From Bacillota bacterium (GTDB lineage Bacteria > Bacillota > Bacilli > Paenibacillales > NBRC-103111), in NCBI GenBank assembly GCA_023391955.1, contig JAEWAA010000511.1:1-10478 (forward strand): a stretch of DNA of 10,478 bases. The letters run 5' to 3'. Both the position numbers and the translations under genes were made by a program. The notes under the pieces are model-generated. The model was not told the DNA's origin. It saw only the letters and a program-made list of their open reading frames with translations, and searched no databases. The first letter of the stretch is position 1; each line of letters starts with the position of its first letter. Below, one piece after another: positions 1 through 5,866 of this stretch.

Positions 1-449
1 TCCATGTGGTATAATTTTTCCCAATGATTGATGTTTAACGTTCCCTTCGTAAGATGGATGGCTAGAAAGCAGCAATTTTCGTCCTTTTCATTGTTGGCCA
101 TATCGTACCATTCAGAAAACGCTGTACGGAGCTTGGTTCTTAATTCGGCATTTTTGGGATCAAGCACCCACCCCAGGTTCTCTGCTATTCCATTTGCGGT
201 AAACATCTCTAAACAACCTGCGACCGAAACCTCCGAGTTGTGCGCGATTTGCTGCATTTTGTTTGATTTCCCAGAGGTAACCACATAAAATGTGCCGTCC
301 TCGTAATAGGCGTCCACACTGCGGACAACCGGGCGCTGCATTCCGTTGGCTCCTGGCTCCCGCGCAATCGTCGCAAGGGAAATTACATTATCTTTGCCAT
401 GGCCGAACTTTTCTTCAACTAACTTTAACCCTTCTTCATAATTGCTCAT
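1..449 (-). CDS. Pyridoxamine 5'-phosphate oxidase-family protein (split-barrel flavoprotein), 3' end cut by window edge
   Basis: The frame is open from an ATG at 449-447 to the left edge, giving 149 residues (start MSNYEEGLKLVEEKFG) with no stop. It is preceded by a strong ribosome site (GGAGGGG, about 454-461). Residues 41-80 (VVRSVDAYYEDGTFYVVTSG, then KSNKMQQIAHNSEVSVAG) have the beta-strand pattern of the FMN-binding split barrel of PNPOx-like and general-stress-26-like proteins: a substrate-side strand, a displayed strand, a K/N-rich turn, then 'NSEVSVAG'. Family members are about 140-165 aa, so only the last few residues should be missing. The gene starts 38 bp after the coaW stop on the same strand, so co-transcription is likely. 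The true substrate is unknown. Many of these proteins bind FMN, F420 or haem and are not PNP oxidases. The family call is good, the reaction is not. Confidence 0.82.
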   Translation of the reverse strand, partial: MSNYEEGLKLVEEKFGHGKDNVISLATIAREPGANGMQRPVVRSVDAYYEDGTFYVVTSGKSNKMQQIAHNSEVSVAGCLEMFTANGIAENLGWVLDPKNAELRTKLRTAFSEWYDMANNEKDENCCFLAIHLTKGTLNINHWEKLYHM

Positions 450-487
450 TGAATCCCCTCCAGCATTTATTCTCGTATGGGTAGTTC

Positions 488-1306
488 TTATTCCTCTAAC
501 GACAACAACGCCCCGATCGCTCCGCTGTACTCCCCGTTATCCAACAGGATGGGCGTTCCGCCCCGCAGGATGGTGTAATCCACCACGACCTTCTTCAGCA
601 GATCATTCCCGATGAAGGATGACCCGATATACACCACGGAGGAAACGCCATATTGCAAGGCTGCGTGTACACTCACGGTTGTGACGGTTTCTCCAACCAG
701 CCCTATAACGGAGGCCAAGAGATCGGATGGATTCAACTCCTCGGGAGAATGGGGAATATGGCCGAAATTACTCGCCGTCAAATCGCCGGGAATCGGCGGC
801 ACCGCTCCTTCATAAATATGGCTGACCTTGAGATCCACCTTCTCGCGCAATCCGTGGGGAGCCTCCTGGACAATCTCGCTGAACTCCCCTGCTCCGGTCA
901 GGAGCTTGGATAATCCCAGCATCGTTCCTCCCCCGACTCCAGTTCCGCCGATCCGGAAGTGCTCCTCCGGTTTTACAATATGTATGGATGTGCCGGTTCC
1001 CACATTGGTCAGCACGAATTCGGGAGGGGCGTTCTCCGTATCCTGCAGCAGCCGGAGCACACCCTTGCAGGTGGCTTCGAACTCTACAATTTGCGTGACG
1101 TTTTGCTCCAGGCGCTTTTGGAGCACCTCGCTTTTCCCGCCTGTGACACAATACTCCGCCCGGGGAAAATGCTGCTTCAGCCAATCCACGGCCTTCGCCA
1201 TCTGCCTGGTCGGAAACTTAACCAACTCCAACTTCCCTTGATCTATGTAGGCAATCTTAATCAGCGTTCCACCGGCATCAATTCCAATCTGAGTTAAAGC
1301 ATTCAA
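488..1306 (-). CDS. coaW: Type II pantothenate kinase
   Basis: Phosphorylates pantothenate to 4'-phosphopantothenate with ATP, the first step of CoA synthesis, in the cytosol. The 272-aa protein matches the staphylococcal/bacillar type II kinase in length and motifs: phosphate-binding loop GIDAGGTLIKIAY (8-20), the VEFEA segment with probable catalytic Glu75 (equivalent, from memory, to Glu70 of S. aureus CoaW), NVGTGTSIH (101-109), GGTGVGGGTMLGL (120-132), PPIPGDLTASNFG (170-182), VYIGSSF (225-231) and a C-terminal SGAIGAL (261-267). The start is a TTG (1306-1304) seven bases after a near-perfect AGGAGGG (1314-1320). The nearby ATG (1302-1300) is out of frame and meets a stop after two codons. 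Known family members resist CoA feedback inhibition (family knowledge, not visible here). It is the first gene after a 142-bp gap and probably has its own promoter. Confidence 0.95.
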   Translation of the reverse strand: MNALTQIGIDAGGTLIKIAYIDQGKLELVKFPTRQMAKAVDWLKQHFPRAEYCVTGGKSEVLQKRLEQNVTQIVEFEATCKGVLRLLQDTENAPPEFVLTNVGTGTSIHIVKPEEHFRIGGTGVGGGTMLGLSKLLTGAGEFSEIVQEAPHGLREKVDLKVSHIYEGAVPPIPGDLTASNFGHIPHSPEELNPSDLLASVIGLVGETVTTVSVHAALQYGVSSVVYIGSSFIGNDLLKKVVVDYTILRGGTPILLDNGEYSGAIGALLSLEE

Positions 1307-1448
1307 GATAGATCCCTCCTGGTGTCATAGAAGCTCCGGAGCCGCGGCGCTCTAATAACGCTCCGAATCTATTACAACTATAAACCAGTCATATCCGAAA
1401 TGGTAGCTCAAATATACATGAATTTGGAAATTTTAACCCCGAAAACGG

Positions 1449-1991
1449 TTACGACTTGGCATGTTGCAAAATCCAATGAACTGCATGCAATACATCATTG
1501 GCAATAAAATCTGGCTCCGTCTCCGCCCATTTCGCCCTAAATTTTGTTAAAGAGCCCTCCCCCCAACCGGTACGGACCAGAATTTTGGTGGCACCAACAG
1601 CGTGTGCAGCCAGCATATCGGTATCCCCTACGTCACCGATCACGACACATTTCGTTAGATCGAGACTGTGTTGCCGGGCTGCATCAAGCAGCATTCCCGG
1701 CTTTGGCTTGCGGCAATTGCATGTTTCTTCATGCGGACATATGTAGGCCTGGTCAAATCCAAATTGCCGAAACTGTTCCTCAAAATCGGCAACTGTCGCT
1801 TCTCCCCGGGATATTCGGTATTGATTGGTAACGGCAAATACCGGGATAGTATTGACTTTTAGCAGATGGATGGCTTCTTGAGCCATGGGATACAACGCAA
1901 AATCTCTGGGGTGGATAAAATGCCCTGTCCCTCCAATTGTTCCATCCCGGTCCATAAACACGGCTTGAATATCCAACTTTCCTTCGCTCAT
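1449..1991 (-). CDS. HAD superfamily class IIIA phosphatase (GmhB/histidinol-phosphatase type)
   Basis: A 180-aa Mg-dependent phosphohydrolase. HAD motif I is FMDRDGTIGG (12-21; nucleophile Asp14, acid/base Asp16), motif II is AVTNQ with Thr55, motif III is the RKPKPGM lysine region (94-100) and motif IV is GDVGDTDML with Asp120 and Asp123. The loop C85-P-H87 ... C91-N-C93 is the structural zinc site known from GmhB-like and HisB-N-like members of the subfamily. The length fits a capless HAD-IIIA enzyme. The ATG at 1991-1989 has AGGAGGT nine bases upstream. It lies 33 bp after the preceding membrane-protein gene and is probably the last gene of that operon. The substrate is not deducible: heptose-1,7-bisphosphate, histidinol phosphate or another sugar or nucleotide phosphate are possible, and no heptose or histidine gene lies nearby. 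Confidence 0.88.
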   Translation of the reverse strand: MSEGKLDIQAVFMDRDGTIGGTGHFIHPRDFALYPMAQEAIHLLKVNTIPVFAVTNQYRISRGEATVADFEEQFRQFGFDQAYICPHEETCNCRKPKPGMLLDAARQHSLDLTKCVVIGDVGDTDMLAAHAVGATKILVRTGWGEGSLTKFRAKWAETEPDFIANDVLHAVHWILQHAKS

Positions 1992-2024
1992 CGACGCTTA
2001 ACCTCCTCAGAGATCTACGACAGT

Positions 2025-2591
2025 CTATGGTTGAATTATTGGTTTGACTGTGACTTGATTGGAATCGCCCAATAGATATCCTTGAATAAAATATTGGTGT
2101 CTTTCATAGCGGTCCGTAATTTTCATATTACCTGATGTTATTTCAAATTGATCGGCTTCATTATCGTTGACAATCCCGCACATGACCAGATAACCGCGAA
2201 TCATGGTGGACCGCAAACCTTTATTATGGACACTGCCTTTCATTTTGAATCCCAACTGTCCGCTATTTAAAAGCTTGTAACGGTCCTTGTCCTTCATATA
2301 GATAACGCAGTTATTGGACTGTCCGGTTTTCTTGTACTCATAAGAATACAGGTAGACCAGCATGTCCCCGATCTGCTTGCTTGTTTCGATTCGAACATCC
2401 GCGACATTCCTTTTCCCGCCTGCACTCTCATAGATCCGGCTGACAATATCGTCGGGAATATCCTCCAACGCGTAGGTGCGTTCTCCCATGTTCATTTTGA
2501 TGACCAAAAGTACCAAAGCCAAGAAAATGAAGGCGTAGCCCAGTATGAACCGTGTGTCGAGTTTTGTGGTCCGGTTCAATTTATTCATCAT
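2025..2591 (-). CDS. Membrane-anchored protein of unknown function, 188 aa
   Basis: I do not recognise this protein. A positively charged N terminus (KLNRTTKLDTR) precedes one hydrophobic segment at about 15-32 (FILGYAFIFLALVLLVIK). A polar, mixed alpha/beta region of about 150 residues follows, which the positive-inside rule places outside the cell. It has no cleavage motif, lipobox or recognised catalytic motif, and two scattered cysteines. The start is one of two consecutive ATGs (2591 or 2588), with GGAG four or seven bases upstream. A stronger AGGAGGG about 20 bases upstream is too far to serve either. It lies 29 bp after the stop of the two-helix membrane protein gene and 33 bp before the HAD phosphatase gene. 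The tight spacing on both sides supports a real gene within an operon and a possible partnership with its membrane neighbour. Confidence 0.75.
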   Translation of the reverse strand: MMNKLNRTTKLDTRFILGYAFIFLALVLLVIKMNMGERTYALEDIPDDIVSRIYESAGGKRNVADVRIETSKQIGDMLVYLYSYEYKKTGQSNNCVIYMKDKDRYKLLNSGQLGFKMKGSVHNKGLRSTMIRGYLVMCGIVNDNEADQFEITSGNMKITDRYERHQYFIQGYLLGDSNQVTVKPIIQP

Positions 2592-2620
2592 CGTGCTCCA
2601 ATTTCGTTTACCCTCCTGGA

Positions 2621-2935
2621 CTAAGTATTGAAAAATGTAATCTTTTCTTTTTCCATAAGCTTAATTTTATAGGTTTTATGCAGGTACCGTCCAATGGTAA
2701 TACCTTGATTATTTCTGCACTCTCTGCACACCTCTTTGAAACATGTATATTTGATTATCACACTTCCCTCAAGTTTCCAATAATAGCTAAGTCCAAATAA
2801 GGTTACACCTGATAGGAACGCCAAGATAAAGACGAATTGCTGAAGACTTACCCCCATAAATAAATGAAACAGCCCCGTAAGAGCCAAAACTATTAAAACA
2901 GAATAAAAAAGATGTTTCCTATGATGAAAATACAT
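2621..2935 (-). CDS. Small two-helix membrane protein of unknown function, 104 aa
   Basis: Two hydrophobic segments at about 9-27 and 31-51 form a helical hairpin. A basic cytoplasmic-type tail follows (52-104), with cysteines at 65, 70 and 73 (C-x4-C-x2-C) and a lysine-rich C-terminal stretch. I recognise no family. The three clustered cysteines could bind a metal or be redox active, but the spacing is not a standard motif. The ATG at 2935-2933 has only a weak, distant ribosome site (GAGGT about 13 bases away), unlike its neighbours, so expression may depend on coupling or be low. The gene is 47 bp downstream of the acetyltransferase gene and 29 bp upstream of the 188-aa membrane-anchored protein, in the same direction. 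It is probably an operon member and is AT-richer to the eye than the genes at 4968-9794. Confidence 0.65.
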   Translation of the reverse strand: MYFHHRKHLFYSVLIVLALTGLFHLFMGVSLQQFVFILAFLSGVTLFGLSYYWKLEGSVIIKYTCFKEVCRECRNNQGITIGRYLHKTYKIKLMEKEKITFFNT

Positions 2936-2982
2936 GGCTATCTCACTACCTCGACAGAGTTAAATGATACGTCCACTTTATC

Positions 2983-3453
2983 CTAACCTGCGCTCGAAAG
3001 CTCCTTCGACATGATAATGTCCCTTCCAAACTCCTCCGACTCGATCACCTGTACCACTCTATAACCAAGCTTCTCATAGAAGCCTTGTCCCGTAATGCTG
3101 CTTGGAAGTTTGAGCTGAGTGACTCCGGATTGCAGCGCAACAGTTTCTATATACTGAATAAGCTTTCGCCCAATCCCGGAACGATGGTGCTGCACTTCCA
3201 CAAAAACAGTGTAAATCGTGTCCTGATCCAGACTGGCAGTGCCGACTATTTCAGAATCTTTGACAATCACATAGACGTTTCGTGTTGTAGAAATTTCGGT
3301 TATGTATGCCGGGGTAAAAAGTCTGCACATATGGTTTATAATCTCTTCAGGATAGTCCCGGCTGTTAACAAGCCGTAAGTTCTTATGGATGATGTGCGTT
3401 ACAGCCACACAGTCCTCATCCTTCATTAATCTGATATCCAAATGATCGTTCAA
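2983..3453 (-). CDS. GNAT family N-acetyltransferase, 156 aa
   Basis: Predicted cytosolic acetyl-CoA-dependent acetyltransferase of unknown substrate. The GNAT core is visible: beta strands YVIVKDSEIVGTASLDQD (61-78), then motif A, VFVEVQHHRSGIGRKLIQYI (83-102), with the R/QxxGxG-type acetyl-CoA pyrophosphate loop at R91-S-G-I-G-R96. Motif B follows with GFYEKLGYRVV (124-134), where Tyr126 is in the usual position of the general acid. The start is TTG at 3453-3451, seven bases after GAGG within GAGGTGA. The first in-frame ATG (residue 10) lacks a ribosome site and would cut into the first beta strand. It sits 54 bp after the deaminase gene and 47 bp before a small membrane-protein gene, in the same direction. 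Confidence 0.9.
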   Translation of the reverse strand: MNDHLDIRLMKDEDCVAVTHIIHKNLRLVNSRDYPEEIINHMCRLFTPAYITEISTTRNVYVIVKDSEIVGTASLDQDTIYTVFVEVQHHRSGIGRKLIQYIETVALQSGVTQLKLPSSITGQGFYEKLGYRVVQVIESEEFGRDIIMSKELSSAG

Positions 3454-3507
3454 GGGTTCACCTCATCTCTTTTAACACCCCTATAATTAAATCCAGAGAA
3501 GATTAAT

Positions 3508-3918
3508 CTAGCATTTTACCCTAGTATAAGCCAACGGCAATAAATCCCTAATACCCACTTTCACAATATTATTGTTCATATCATTCAAAATCACCTTCAC
3601 ATCCGGACAATAATCCAGTAACATCTGCCTGCAGTTCCCGCAAGGCGGGACTAAGCTATTAAGAGCTTTTTCATGAACAGCAACGATAGTATCAAATTCA
3701 CGTTCTCCTGCAGTAATGGCCGTGCCAATGCTGATAAATTCTGCGCATGACCCATGAATTCCATCACAATTCACACCAGTGTATGTATTGCCACTTTTGC
3801 ACCGGATGGCAGAACCTACGGTGTGATGATAAACCCCATCATCGAAATTACGCTCCAAAGCCTCAAGTGCTGCATGAATCAAATCTTTATCCTGTTCTGT
3901 CACTTCGTAAAATTGCAT
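3508..3918 (-). CDS. Cytidine deaminase-fold enzyme, blasticidin-S deaminase-like
   Basis: A zinc-dependent hydrolytic deaminase of 136 aa, expected in the cytosol. The active site is complete: GSC58-A-E60 (zinc ligand and proton shuttle) and PPC93-G-N-C96-RQ (two zinc ligands). Compared from memory, it resembles the bacterial blasticidin-S deaminase Bsr more than housekeeping cytidine deaminase. Shared features are an N-terminal QDxxL, HHTVGSAIR (31-39), CAEFISIGTA (58-67), EFDTIVAV (74-81), PCGNCRQMLLDYCPD (92-106) and a C-terminal LLPLAYTR (126-133). Both are about 130-140 aa tetrameric-class enzymes. The start ATG (3918-3916) follows AGAGG with about seven bases spacing. It lies 24 bp after the histidine phosphatase gene. 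The substrate could be blasticidin S, a cytidine derivative or another aminopyrimidine, and sequence alone does not decide. Confidence 0.88.
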   Translation of the reverse strand: MQFYEVTEQDKDLIHAALEALERNFDDGVYHHTVGSAIRCKSGNTYTGVNCDGIHGSCAEFISIGTAITAGEREFDTIVAVHEKALNSLVPPCGNCRQMLLDYCPDVKVILNDMNNNIVKVGIRDLLPLAYTRVKC

Positions 3919-3942
3919 GGCTAATCCTCTTTTCAGTTATCT

Positions 3943-4506
3943 CTAATCCACTTCCATCTCCTGCATCCTCACCAAACCCTCATCCTGATATTGAAAATGC
4001 ATGATATACGGCATACGGTCAACGATGCTCCAGAATTGCTCGTAACCAAAGCTTGTATCATAGTAGTTGATCATGGTCCCCAATGCGGTGCCATGTGTTC
4101 CTACGACAATATTCAAACCTTCATTTTCTTTCTTAAGCTGCAAAAGCGCCTTGATGTTTCTGTCCTGTACCTCTCTTAATGACTCCCCGCCCTCCAGCTT
4201 ATAGCTAAAATCCGCCCACTGCTTTTTGCTGAATGCTTGGAAATCGTCAACCCATCCGCCCACCGCACGCTCACGAAACTCATCTATCTGGCAGATGGAT
4301 AGCTTTTGACTTTCTGCAAAGTGCTGCACGGTCTGCACCGTCCTGAGATAGGGGCTGGAGAAGATTTTGCTTATATTCATGCTCATAAGGGTCTCACTGA
4401 CCCGTTTTGCATCCTCCAAACCCTGGGGAGTCAACGGGCGAATGGCATCTTCGCGAATGCGGGTGTCCGATTGAGCATGCCTCACCATAAAAATGTTGGT
4501 TAACAC
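3943..4506 (-). CDS. Histidine phosphatase superfamily protein (phosphoglycerate mutase-like), 187 aa
   Basis: A cytosolic phosphohydrolase that works through a phosphohistidine intermediate. The catalytic motif is VRHAQSD with His10, next to Arg9. Arg55 follows the FSSPYLRT motif (49-56), Glu79 is in the FRER acid position and His138 lies in VVGTHGTAL (134-142), completing the catalytic set. The length is normal for the phosphatase branch. The substrate is unknown: sugar phosphates, nucleotides and cobalamin or phospholipid intermediates are all used in the family. The start is GTG (4506-4504), eight bases after GAGGGG. The upstream ATG (4514-4512) is out of frame and stops after four codons, and in-frame Met7 has no ribosome site and removes the first beta strand. 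It appears to be the first gene of the minus-strand operon. Confidence 0.9.
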   Translation of the reverse strand: MLTNIFMVRHAQSDTRIREDAIRPLTPQGLEDAKRVSETLMSMNISKIFSSPYLRTVQTVQHFAESQKLSICQIDEFRERAVGGWVDDFQAFSKKQWADFSYKLEGGESLREVQDRNIKALLQLKKENEGLNIVVGTHGTALGTMINYYDTSFGYEQFWSIVDRMPYIMHFQYQDEGLVRMQEMEVD

Positions 4507-4528
4507 CGGTCCATCCCCTCTCTATGAT

Positions 4529-4563
4529 GTCGGTATGATGCTATTCGGTGGCTCATTACCGAC
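4529..4563. promoter_or_regulatory. Inverted repeat upstream of the histidine phosphatase operon
   Basis: GTCGGTA (4529-4535) and TACCGAC (4557-4563) are perfect inverted copies. The pairing extends three more bases inward (TGA/TCA) past a single bulged base. The element starts 22 bp upstream of the GTG start, where a promoter or 5' leader would be. It could be an operator or a leader hairpin. No convincing -35/-10 pair is visible around it, so its role is an inference. Confidence 0.35.
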
Positions 4564-4573
4564 AACCGGAGCG

Positions 4574-4758
4574 CTAACGGAAATGAGAGCCGTTATTCCG
4601 CTGAAAAGCCACCTTTTTCATTTCTAACGGAAGTGAGCGCTCTTATTGCAGGCTTTTCTGGCCCAAACCAGCTGCCTGAGCCCAAATAGCGGCCGTGGCC
4701 GCCGTTAGAATCCGGGAGGGCCCGATTTCGAGCAAATAGCGTCTCTCACCGCCGTTAG
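4574..4758. repeat. Four-unit inverted repeat cluster with 50-bp periodicity
   Basis: Four 24-bp units share the core CTAACGG-n3-TGAGnG-n-CGnTATT. Two are in forward orientation (4574-4597, 4624-4647) and two are inverted (4685-4708, 4735-4758). Starts within each pair are exactly 50 bp apart, and both outer and inner pairs are centred at 4666. Forward units match each other at 20 of 24 positions, inverted units at 19 of 24, and the outermost two at 19 of 24. Unit 1 is itself a hairpin (TAACGG/CCGTTA, 9-base loop). The middle holds a further stem: CAGGC (4649-4653) with GCCTG (4674-4678) and CTGG (4658-4661) with CCAG (4668-4671). The 26-base spacers of the two halves share GCTnGAAA-like patches but are not well paired. 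This looks like a dispersed intergenic repeat family of the host genome. No coding or transposase signal lies in it, and short open frames across it are spurious. Confidence 0.8.
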
Positions 4759-4888
4759 CGCATGCGCCACCCCGCCCGCCTGAAACGTACCAGCGAACGC
4801 ACAGCCCTGAACGCCCCATAGCCACAGTTCATTGGCTTTTCATACCAATAGTCCACCTCAGTATACAGGCATAACCATTTTTTGCATA
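4759..4888. other. Intergenic stretch without recognisable gene
   Basis: Together with 4507-4758 and the terminator at 4890-4931, this makes up the 461-bp gap between the histidine phosphatase and the SDR gene. I see no start codon with a ribosome site, no RNA gene and no convincing promoter in it. A weak hairpin is possible on the minus strand (ATTGG/CCAAT, about 4830-4850). Confidence 0.6.
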
Positions 4889-4889
4889 T

Positions 4890-4931
4890 GAAAAATAAGA
4901 AAAACCGCTCATTCCCGAAAGGAATAAGCGG
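4890..4931 (-). terminator. Rho-independent terminator after the SDR gene
   Basis: On the minus strand, an 11-bp stem (CCGCTTATTCC with GGAATGAGCGG, one T-G wobble, 5-base loop) at 4905-4931 is followed by a T-rich run (TTTTTCTTATTTTT). It begins 37 bp after the stop of the SDR gene. Confidence 0.88.
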
Positions 4932-4967
4932 CCCCATACTTAATGCTAATCTAACAACTCCCAACCC

Positions 4968-5774
4968 TTAAACACTCCGGATAATCCCCCCGTCGATAGT
5001 ATGCTCCGCGCCAATGATGTAAGAGGCCCGGTCGGATACCAGGAATGCAACCAACTCGGCTACCTCCTCCGGTCTAGCAGTGCGGCCAATAGGAATGCCT
5101 CCCAGGGAGTCCATCAAATTCTGCCGCGCGTCCTCATAACCGGTTCCCAGCCTTTCGGCCATCCGGTGGATCAGCCTTTCGGCGGCCTTCGTTTCGGTGA
5201 AGCCGGGGGCCACCGTATTCACACGGATCCCCTTGGGTGCCAGCTCGGTGGCCAGCCCCTTGCTATAGTTGGCCAGCGCCGCTTTCGCCGCTGAATAGGC
5301 CATAGTATTTTCACCGGGCAGCCGCCGTTGGATAGACGTAATATGAACAATCACTCCGCTCCCCTGTTGGAGCATGGCCGGAAGCAGCCCCCGGTCCAGA
5401 CGGACCGCTGCGAACAAATTCGTCTCAAACGCCAGTTGCCAATCCCCATCGCTTTGGGCCAACACACCGCCGGTTGGGGCAGAGGAGCCGCCTACGTTAT
5501 TGACCAGAATGTCTATCCCGCCAAAATGCTCCAAAACACCATTTACCAACCGGGTTGTTCCTTCAGGGGTGCTGATATCCGCCGGAATAAACAGCTCCGC
5601 TGCCCCCGGCTCCTCCGGTGTTCGTCTTGCAGTTGTGGCAACCTTCGCTCCAGCATCAGCAAGTCGCCTTACAACCGCTTCGCCGATACCGCCGCCCGTG
5701 CCACCTGTGACCAGAACCCGTTTACCCGCCAGCTCCTTATCATATCCTGACTTTACCATATTCATTTCCGTCAT
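4968..5774 (-). CDS. SDR family NAD(P)-dependent oxidoreductase, 268 aa
   Basis: A classical short-chain dehydrogenase/reductase, expected to be a cytosolic tetramer. The Rossmann nucleotide loop is VLVTGGTGGGIG (20-31), with ADI (65-67), NNVG (92-95, for the usual NNAG), Asn119, catalytic Ser147 (HITSIQ), Tyr160 and Lys164 (YSAAK), and VNTVAPGFTET (185-195). The C-terminal signature GRTARPEEVAELVAFL...IDGG (230-263) is typical. The coenzyme loop reads TG-x4-GIG, one residue longer than the usual TG-x3-GIG. Strand 2 ends in TTARR (47-51), suggesting NADPH preference. The substrate is unknown. The ATG (5774-5772) follows GGTGAGGAG with very short spacing, and Met4 is an alternative. It lies 84 bp downstream of the WYL regulator gene on the same strand, with its own -10 and a copy of the regulator-linked palindrome, so it is probably the regulator's target. 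Confidence 0.93.
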   Translation of the reverse strand: MTEMNMVKSGYDKELAGKRVLVTGGTGGGIGEAVVRRLADAGAKVATTARRTPEEPGAAELFIPADISTPEGTTRLVNGVLEHFGGIDILVNNVGGSSAPTGGVLAQSDGDWQLAFETNLFAAVRLDRGLLPAMLQQGSGVIVHITSIQRRLPGENTMAYSAAKAALANYSKGLATELAPKGIRVNTVAPGFTETKAAERLIHRMAERLGTGYEDARQNLMDSLGGIPIGRTARPEEVAELVAFLVSDRASYIIGAEHTIDGGIIRSV

Positions 5775-5827
5775 CTGCTCCTCACCCTTTTTCAGGTACT
5801 ATGGCTTTTTTCCTCACCATGGTTCCC

Positions 5828-5833
5828 ATTATA
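5828..5833 (-). promoter_or_regulatory. Predicted -10 box of the SDR gene
   Basis: A perfect TATAAT on the minus strand lies 54 bp upstream of the SDR ATG. No good -35 hexamer exists at 16-18 bp. The place where it would be is occupied by the palindrome at 5841-5866, which suggests regulation at this promoter. Confidence 0.6.
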
Positions 5834-5840
5834 CGGGTCG

Positions 5841-5866
5841 TAACTTGACGGCATTGTGTCAGGTTA
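5841..5866. promoter_or_regulatory. Palindromic operator copy B (SDR promoter)
   Basis: Read on the minus strand it is TAACCTGAC-n8-GTCAAGTTA, with half-sites matching at 8 of 9 positions when one is inverted. It is nearly the same 26-bp element as the one at 6805-6830: nine outer bases identical on one side and eight of nine on the other, with equal spacing. It covers about -20 to -45 relative to the start predicted from the -10 at 5828-5833. Its outer half overlaps the regulator's stop codon (5859-5861). It is probably bound by the adjacent WYL regulator (inference from position and duplication). Confidence 0.72.

Noticed and set aside
28..484. Two plus-strand frames (86 and 64 aa) opposite the flavoprotein gene
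   Set aside because: They are shadows of the minus-strand gene, which has a strong ribosome site and a recognisable fold. It is open only because it runs off the edge.
1307..1448. Riboswitch or T-box in the coaW leader
   Set aside because: Short palindromes exist (GCTCCGGAGC at 1333-1342, CGGAGC/GCTCCG), but no conserved riboswitch or T-box core is visible and the leader is short.
1432..1450. Weak hairpin TAACC/GGTTA followed by AAAATTT just after the HAD phosphatase gene
   Set aside because: A 5-bp stem and no real T run. It is not enough to call a terminator, though an operon end here is plausible.
4574..4758. CRISPR array
   Set aside because: There are only four units, two of them inverted, with diverged copies and no cas genes. 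The inverted order excludes a CRISPR array.
4643..4825. 60-aa minus-strand open frame across the repeat cluster
   Set aside because: It is made of repeat sequence, has no ribosome site and no homology that I recognise.
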